Virus record (IMG/VR): IMGVR_UViG_3300020159_003307
Span: 1 to 27,414 of that record
Origin: a virus
Length of the DNA: 27,414 nucleotides
Reading direction: 5' to 3' (one strand)
Part shown: positions 22,300 to 27,414 of the stretch, piece after piece
How the letters are laid out: each line of letters begins with the position of its first letter
How positions within the stretch are numbered: the stretch's first letter is position 1
The notes under the pieces: model-generated
Seen by the model: the letters and a program-made list of their open reading frames with translations, nothing else
Databases searched by the model: none
What the model was told of the DNA's origin: nothing
Program-made: the position numbers and the translations under genes

Positions 22300-22625
22300 A
22301 TTTAGCCGCATTGCTAGGGGAAGTTTTTCTTTTAGGTAATTGGAAAAATTACGAAGAACTAGAAGAAAGTCTTTCAATGCCAGAGTTAATACAAACATTT
22401 AAGTCTATGCAAAAGACTGAAGAAGAAAAAAGAAAATTCTTGGCTTCTTTACAAGGTGTAAACCTAAATGGAGAAGAAAAAACAGAAGGTCCAACCTTCG
22501 AAGATATACAAAGAAGGGCTTTGGGAATAGATGCATCAGGAGATGATGTAGTTTCTTTACAAGGCCCACTTGCAACACAGCAAGGATTTGGTATTGGGGC
22601 AGGGTTAGGATACTCTAAGGAGTAG
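21967..22625 (+). CDS. Tail assembly chaperone, frameshifted product (gpGT-like)
   Basis: The frame at 22254-22625 is -1 relative to the chaperone, has no good start of its own and continues with PTSGNGSGWSELDLAALLGE and then an acidic helical part (NYEELEESLSMPELIQTF) ending GLGYSKE. A -1 shift at CCCAAAC joins codons 21967-22263 with 22263-22625, about 219 residues, with the 22263 base read twice. This is the usual long chaperone form that binds the tape measure. A few residues at the junction cannot be fixed by eye. The tape measure starts 10 bases downstream. Confidence 0.8.
22257..22263 (+). other. -1 ribosomal frameshift slippery heptamer
   Basis: CCCAAAC in the phase C CCA AAC (zero frame), matching the X-XXY-YYZ rule. 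The -1 frame is open only from 22254, so the shift must occur between 22254 and 22299. Nine bases downstream GCAATG (22273-22278) pairs with CATTGC (22309-22314), with GGCT/AGCC inside, as a possible stimulatory stem. Confidence 0.75.
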
Positions 22626-22635
22626 AATATAGTTA

Positions 22636-25600
22636 ATGGCTGAAGAACAAATAGTAACGAACATAGTTGCTAAATCTGATTTCTCAAATCTTATTACAGA
22701 TCTTAATAAGGTATCTTCAGCCTTAACAGGTTTACAAGACAAACTACAGGCAACCAATAAAACATTAGCAGCACAAGTTGCTGTAATGAACAGATCCTTT
22801 GCAGAAACAATGCGAAGCACTGGGCAATTCTCAACACACTTCGTTAGCCTAAGCTCAGACGTAGAAAAGTTTGGCTCTCAATTAGATAAAGGCCAAATGA
22901 AACTTGGTAAGTTTTTTCAAACTTACTCGCAGCATGTAAAAACAAACGGCGGAATGATAAGGGATTTGGCTAGACAACAAGTCCAATTACAAAATTCAAT
23001 TCTTCAACCACTGGGCAGAAATGCCGAAGGTATGATGCAATACAATGTTCATATTCCAAGAGGTTTAGATTTAGTAAAAAATAAAACAGCAATAGCAAAA
23101 CAAGAATTAATGATCATGAATAAGGTCATTCAAGAAGGTGCTGGTCAATTAATTAACTGGGGTAAAAATACACAGTGGGCTGGTCGTCAATTAACAGTAG
23201 GATTAACAGTGCCGCTTGTGGCATTTGGAAAAGCTGCCTCAGATGCATTTAAAACAGCAGACCAAGAACTTGTTAGATTAACAAAGGTTTACGGAGGCAT
23301 TGCAGCAACCTCTTCACAAGAACTAGGTAAAGTAAGACAGGATGTAATAAAAACTGCAACTGAAATATCAAAAGCTTATGGAAGATCATTTTCAGATACA
23401 ATTGCATTAGCGGCGGATATTGCTGCTACTGGAAAACAAGGAAATGAATTACTTGGATCTGTTAGGGAAACAAGTCGTCTTGCAGTACTTGGTGAAGTAG
23501 ATAGACAAGATGCAATGAAAGCAACACTTGCAATTCAAACAGCATTTAAGCAAAATACAGAAGAGTTATCTGAATCAATTAACTTTCTTAACGCAGTTGA
23601 AAACCAGACATCAACAACGCTTAACGATTTAGTAGAAGCAATTCCTAAAGCAGGACCAATTGTTAAAGGTCTTGGCGGAGATGTAAAAGATCTAGCTCTT
23701 TATTTAACCGCTATGCGTGAAGGTGGAATTAGTGCTTCAGAGGGAGCAAACGCATTAAAGTCAGGTCTTGCATCTTTAATTAATCCAACTAAAGTAGCAA
23801 AAGGAATGTTTGAAGGATTTGGAATATCTTTAACAGATATAGTTCAAAGAAATGCAGGAGATACCACAGCTACAATTTTAGAGTTGCAGGCAGCTTTAGA
23901 AACTTTAAATCCTTTGCAGAAACAACAGGCATTAGAACAGCTATTTGGTAAATTTCAATTTGCACGTATGAATGCTTTGTTTGAGAATCTTGGAAAACAA
24001 GGAAGCCAAACACTACAGGTACTAGATTTGATGAAAGCAAGCTCTGAAGAGTTGGCAAACGTTGCGGGTCGAGAATTAAGTATGGTAACAGAATCGGCTT
24101 CTGGTAAATATAAAAGAGCTCTTGAAGGTCTTAGAGCAGATCTTGCTGGGGTTGGAGAACAATTCTTAAAAATTAATACTTCTTTAATAAAGTTTGTTAA
24201 TGGAATATTAGATTTTGTACAGGCTTTACCAAACCCAATTAAGCAAGCACTAGGGTTTATTGGAATGATTACTGCTGCATCTGGTCCATTAATTATGTTA
24301 ACTGGTGTACTTGCAAACTTCTTTGGATATATTATTAAAGGAGCTTCACACTTTAGGTCTTTCTTTAAAGGTGGAGAAGGATGGAAGCTATTAACACCAG
24401 AAATACTTGCAGCACAAAAAGCTGGAAATTTAGTAGAACAAACTTTTTATAGCGATGCAAAAGCCGCTGCTGTATTAAAGCAAGCAATCTCATCACTCTC
24501 TGCGGAATTTGCAACATTAGAACAAAGAGCAATGTCAGCTGCAGTAGCAGTAAATCCAGCAGTATCAACTGTTGGCGGAACAACAATAATGGCAGGAAGT
24601 GTAAATCCATCACACCCACTTGTTGGAAAACCAGGAACTAGAGCAGCAGCACACCATAATCCAAGATCTGGAATGTCTCAGTCACAGAGAGACTCACAAA
24701 CTATTCACTCAGTTACACCAGCACCAATTCCTGTAAATCAAAAAATAGGAGCAGTGCCACAAATATTTATGGGAGACAATTTCCCACAATATGAAGGACT
24801 AACAACTTCTAAGGGAGTTTCAACTGGAATTGTTGCAGGAGAAGCAGCAAAGTGGCATGCAATGATGGGTTCTTTGTCTATGATGACAAAACAAGAAGTT
24901 GCTGCGCTTAAAAAAGAAATTGCTAGAACTGGAACATTCAGCGCAGAAATAAACAGTACATTCGGTCAACTCCTACCAGCAATGACAAAGCTAACATCTA
25001 ATGCAGCAGCAGAGTCAGCGGCAATTGTTAGACAACTTCAGTCTGGTAAAATAACAGTAGATGCGGCTCGCACAAAAATAATTGCAGTTAATGCTGAACT
25101 AGAAAGATTGATGGCTCAAACAACATCACAGGTAGCAGCTGGATTAGGAAGAACTGCAAACTTAACTCAAGTTCCTTTAGTTAATCAGCCTATTGTAAGT
25201 AATACTGGAAAATCAAACATTAAAGAAATATTTAGACCAAATAGAAAAGCATCTGGAATTCTTGACAAAATTGCTAAATCATTAGGAGTAAGAACTTGGG
25301 GTGGTGGATATTCAACAGAAACCACAATGCCTAAAAAGTTTAATACAGGTAATATTGTTCCAGGAACAGGCAATACAGATACAGTTCCAGCAATGCTTAC
25401 TCCAGGAGAATTTGTTGTTAATAAAAAAGCCACACAAGAAAACCTACCATTGCTATATTCAATAAATGGCGGTCAAGGATTTGGTGGTCCTAATTATAAT
25501 ACAGGCGGGCAGATAAAATTAGAAAGAAGTCACGTAGCAGAAGGATCCGCAGGCGACTTGAAAAAAGTAAGAGGAACAAGAGGATACGGCAAAACCGTAA

Positions 25601-27414
25601 GTGTTGGTAAGGGCATACCTATCTGGATGACACAATATGCCAATCAAGCAACTCGTTCTGTTGGAAAAGGTTTGACTGGACCACAATTAGCTAAAGAATT
25701 TAGAAAAGCAATATCATCTGGAAATCATCCATTTGAACCATTTATGACTACATCAGATGAATTGGGAGGATCTTCACTTAATAAAGATAAGTTCAATAAA
25801 GTATTTGCTGAAATGATAAAGAAACTTGAAAAAGATAACAGAACTTTTGGTGGGAAAAATGGAGATATGACATTTGAAAAATGGTTTCAACAAAATGTAA
25901 TACCATCTAAATCATTTAGTCAAATAAAAGTTGGATCTAAATCATTTAAATCAATATTTAATTCTGTGCTTCAGCCAATGGGTCCAAGAGATGGAAAAGA
26001 AATTGCCGCTCTAGAAACACTTGTTAAGTCTAAAAATGGTCTAACTACAATTGATAAGTCTAATTTATCTGGCCTTGCAAAAGGAATGCTTGGAACATTT
26101 AGTGGAAAATCTTATAACAGTAGCAGGAAGGCTCTTGCTAAACTTATGGCAAAAGCATTTCTTAGAAGAAATTCTGGCGGTATGATTCCAGGATATAATT
26201 TAGGAGGAGTAGTTGGAAACGTATCAAAGGGAACAGCATTTAAAAATTTAGGCGCTAGATTTGGGAAAATGGGTGATAGTTGGGGAGCAACTTCACTGTC
26301 TATTGGAATGGGCAAGAAACTATTCGGAAGTTCAGGTCTTACTCCTAAAGCACAAAACTTAATGTATGGAAAACTTATAGAAAATCTTGAAAAAGAAAGA
26401 CCATATGGATATGTAAAAAATGCTCAGGGAAGTCTTCAAAGGGCTCTTGAGCCAGATATTGTGGACACACTTCTTAAATCATCCGCATCGGATGTACTTA
26501 GTTCAGGTGGTAAAAGCTTAAGTAAAATTGATAGAGAAATATTGCGAACTAAATATGCAAACTGGGATTCAAAATCATGGACTCCGTCAACATCTAAAAT
26601 AAGAAAGAAGATGTTTGGAATGAATAAGGGTGGAATGGTTGGCGGAAGAATTCCAGGAGTCCAGTATTATAATCAGGGTGGAGGACCAGTATCAGCATTT
26701 ACTGAAGGCTTAAGAAACCCTTATGGAAAATCTATGCTATCTAATCGTCAAATGCCAAAAATAGGTATGGGCGCCTCAATGGGAATTGGAATGGGCGGCA
26801 TGGTAGCTAGTCAAATGGTTGGTGGACCAGCTGGAACCGCAATTATGGTAGCATCAAGCATTGCTTCTATGCTGCCAATGTTCGGAGGACTTTCTAAAGG
26901 CATTGGCATAGTAACTAAGTTAGCGTCAGTTCTTGGAAAATTAACAATTCCTGGAGCACTTATAGGCTCACTAGGACTTGGCGTAAAATTATTATTAGAT
27001 TGGAAAAAAAGAGCAGAAGAGGCTGGTGAAGCAAATAGATTAGCATTTGGAGGAACTAAAGAATCTTTTGCTTCCGTAGGAATTACTAAATTTAAAACTC
27101 TTTCAGATAGAATAAAAGAAGTTAATGAGCAAATAGAATTAAACAAAGTTAAAGCTCAGTCTGCATATGAACAGTATACAAAAAATGGACCTACTGGAAT
27201 TACATTAAGCATAGCAGAGCTAAATGAAGCTATTGAAAATGCTAAAAAGAATCAAACTGAATATATTGAAGCATTTAATAATATTGATAGCAGTAGAGTA
27301 AATAAATATGCAGCTGATTTAAAAGCTCAATTTGTTGCTATGGGGCTATCTGCATCAGAAGCATCTAATCAAATATTTGCAATGATTAAAGCTTCTGAAA
27401 AAGCTGGGCAAGCG
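22636..27414 (+). CDS. Tail tape measure protein, 3' end outside the window
   Basis: 1593 codons are open to the window edge without a stop. The SD AAGGAG (22617-22622) is 13 bases before the ATG, rather far. Residues about 10-70 are coiled-coil-like; about 195-450 contain the phage tape-measure core (DAFKTADQELVRLTKVYGG, AADIAATGKQGNELL, NALKSGLASLINP); about 530-580 and 1375-1460 are hydrophobic (ASGPLIMLTGVLANFFGYII and a Gly/Ala-rich segment near 26770-27000). Motifs of the GG-x-x-PG type occur: NTGNIVPGTG with VPAMLTPGEFVVN (903-928), NSGGMIPGYNLGG (1179-1191), NKGGMVGGRIPG (1330-1341). It sets tail length, acts in the tail lumen, and the hydrophobic segments may contact the host membrane during DNA entry. 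Confidence 0.9.
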   Translation, partial: MAEEQIVTNIVAKSDFSNLITDLNKVSSALTGLQDKLQATNKTLAAQVAVMNRSFAETMRSTGQFSTHFVSLSSDVEKFGSQLDKGQMKLGKFFQTYSQHVKTNGGMIRDLARQQVQLQNSILQPLGRNAEGMMQYNVHIPRGLDLVKNKTAIAKQELMIMNKVIQEGAGQLINWGKNTQWAGRQLTVGLTVPLVAFGKAASDAFKTADQELVRLTKVYGGIAATSSQELGKVRQDVIKTATEISKAYGRSFSDTIALAADIAATGKQGNELLGSVRETSRLAVLGEVDRQDAMKATLAIQTAFKQNTEELSESINFLNAVENQTSTTLNDLVEAIPKAGPIVKGLGGDVKDLALYLTAMREGGISASEGANALKSGLASLINPTKVAKGMFEGFGISLTDIVQRNAGDTTATILELQAALETLNPLQKQQALEQLFGKFQFARMNALFENLGKQGSQTLQVLDLMKASSEELANVAGRELSMVTESASGKYKRALEGLRADLAGVGEQFLKINTSLIKFVNGILDFVQALPNPIKQALGFIGMITAASGPLIMLTGVLANFFGYIIKGASHFRSFFKGGEGWKLLTPEILAAQKAGNLVEQTFYSDAKAAAVLKQAISSLSAEFATLEQRAMSAAVAVNPAVSTVGGTTIMAGSVNPSHPLVGKPGTRAAAHHNPRSGMSQSQRDSQTIHSVTPAPIPVNQKIGAVPQIFMGDNFPQYEGLTTSKGVSTGIVAGEAAKWHAMMGSLSMMTKQEVAALKKEIARTGTFSAEINSTFGQLLPAMTKLTSNAAAESAAIVRQLQSGKITVDAARTKIIAVNAELERLMAQTTSQVAAGLGRTANLTQVPLVNQPIVSNTGKSNIKEIFRPNRKASGILDKIAKSLGVRTWGGGYSTETTMPKKFNTGNIVPGTGNTDTVPAMLTPGEFVVNKKATQENLPLLYSINGGQGFGGPNYNTGGQIKLERSHVAEGSAGDLKKVRGTRGYGKTVSVGKGIPIWMTQYANQATRSVGKGLTGPQLAKEFRKAISSGNHPFEPFMTTSDELGGSSLNKDKFNKVFAEMIKKLEKDNRTFGGKNGDMTFEKWFQQNVIPSKSFSQIKVGSKSFKSIFNSVLQPMGPRDGKEIAALETLVKSKNGLTTIDKSNLSGLAKGMLGTFSGKSYNSSRKALAKLMAKAFLRRNSGGMIPGYNLGGVVGNVSKGTAFKNLGARFGKMGDSWGATSLSIGMGKKLFGSSGLTPKAQNLMYGKLIENLEKERPYGYVKNAQGSLQRALEPDIVDTLLKSSASDVLSSGGKSLSKIDREILRTKYANWDSKSWTPSTSKIRKKMFGMNKGGMVGGRIPGVQYYNQGGGPVSAFTEGLRNPYGKSMLSNRQMPKIGMGASMGIGMGGMVASQMVGGPAGTAIMVASSIASMLPMFGGLSKGIGIVTKLASVLGKLTIPGALIGSLGLGVKLLLDWKKRAEEAGEANRLAFGGTKESFASVGITKFKTLSDRIKEVNEQIELNKVKAQSAYEQYTKNGPTGITLSIAELNEAIENAKKNQTEYIEAFNNIDSSRVNKYAADLKAQFVAMGLSASEASNQIFAMIKASEKAGQA

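Noticed and set aside
22311-22625. An independent small gene starting at TTG 22311
   Set aside because: There is no SD, the frame is open back to 22254, and the arrangement is the classic -1 frameshift extension of the chaperone.

Overview
The window is a contiguous part of the late (virion) region of an AT-rich tailed double-stranded DNA phage. All genes are on the + strand. It shows tail-fibre genes, an HK97-type head module, a neck module, a tail tube gene, a frameshifted pair of tail assembly chaperone frames and the first 1593 codons of a tape measure gene. No sheath gene lies between tube and chaperone, so a siphovirus-type tail is most likely. Terminase, lysis and replication genes are not here. 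The host cannot be proved. Several promoters sit so close to the ATG that the transcripts would be leaderless, the other starts use ordinary Shine-Dalgarno (SD) sequences, and the very AT-rich genes sit beside CGT-rich capsid and tube genes. Together these fit an actinobacterial host, perhaps aquatic; this is inference.

Layout: 1-4325 holds fibre and virion adhesion proteins (a truncated structural protein, a small fibre protein, a 718-residue fibre with an Mtd-like N-terminus, and a fibronectin-III-like protein with a PFGFT repeat). 4341-11697 is a very compact, very AT-rich run of ten genes that overlap or abut. It encodes three paralogous 2-oxoglutarate/Fe(II)-oxygenase-like proteins (one lacking the metal ligands), two DUF6065-like paralogues with a possible third relative, a glycosyltransferase resembling the GT60 (Skp1 hydroxyproline GlcNAc-transferase) family, two prolyl-4-hydroxylase-like oxygenases and a short-chain dehydrogenase. 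11723-13462 is a LamG-type adhesin. 13525-17881 is the head module: a small unknown protein, portal, XkdF-type protease with an apparent nested scaffold start, and major capsid protein. 17981-21092 holds neck and tail-completion genes. 21199-27414 holds tail tube, chaperones and tape measure.

Transcription looks modular. Extended -10 boxes (TGnTATAAT or close) precede the fibre, LamG, pre-portal, post-capsid and chaperone genes, and a TAAAAT box precedes the protease. Rho-independent terminators follow portal, capsid and tail tube, so the most abundant proteins sit at transcript ends. Capsid and tube also use CGN arginine codons almost only, while the accessory cluster uses AGA.

The most interesting possibility is the middle cluster. 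A hydroxyproline-GlcNAc-transferase-like enzyme lies directly before two prolyl-hydroxylase-like enzymes, downstream of a fibre protein whose linker has one proline every five residues. I propose, as inference, a phage-encoded system that hydroxylates and then glycosylates virion proline residues. The second strong observation is a lambda C/Nu3-like nested scaffold start inside the protease gene.
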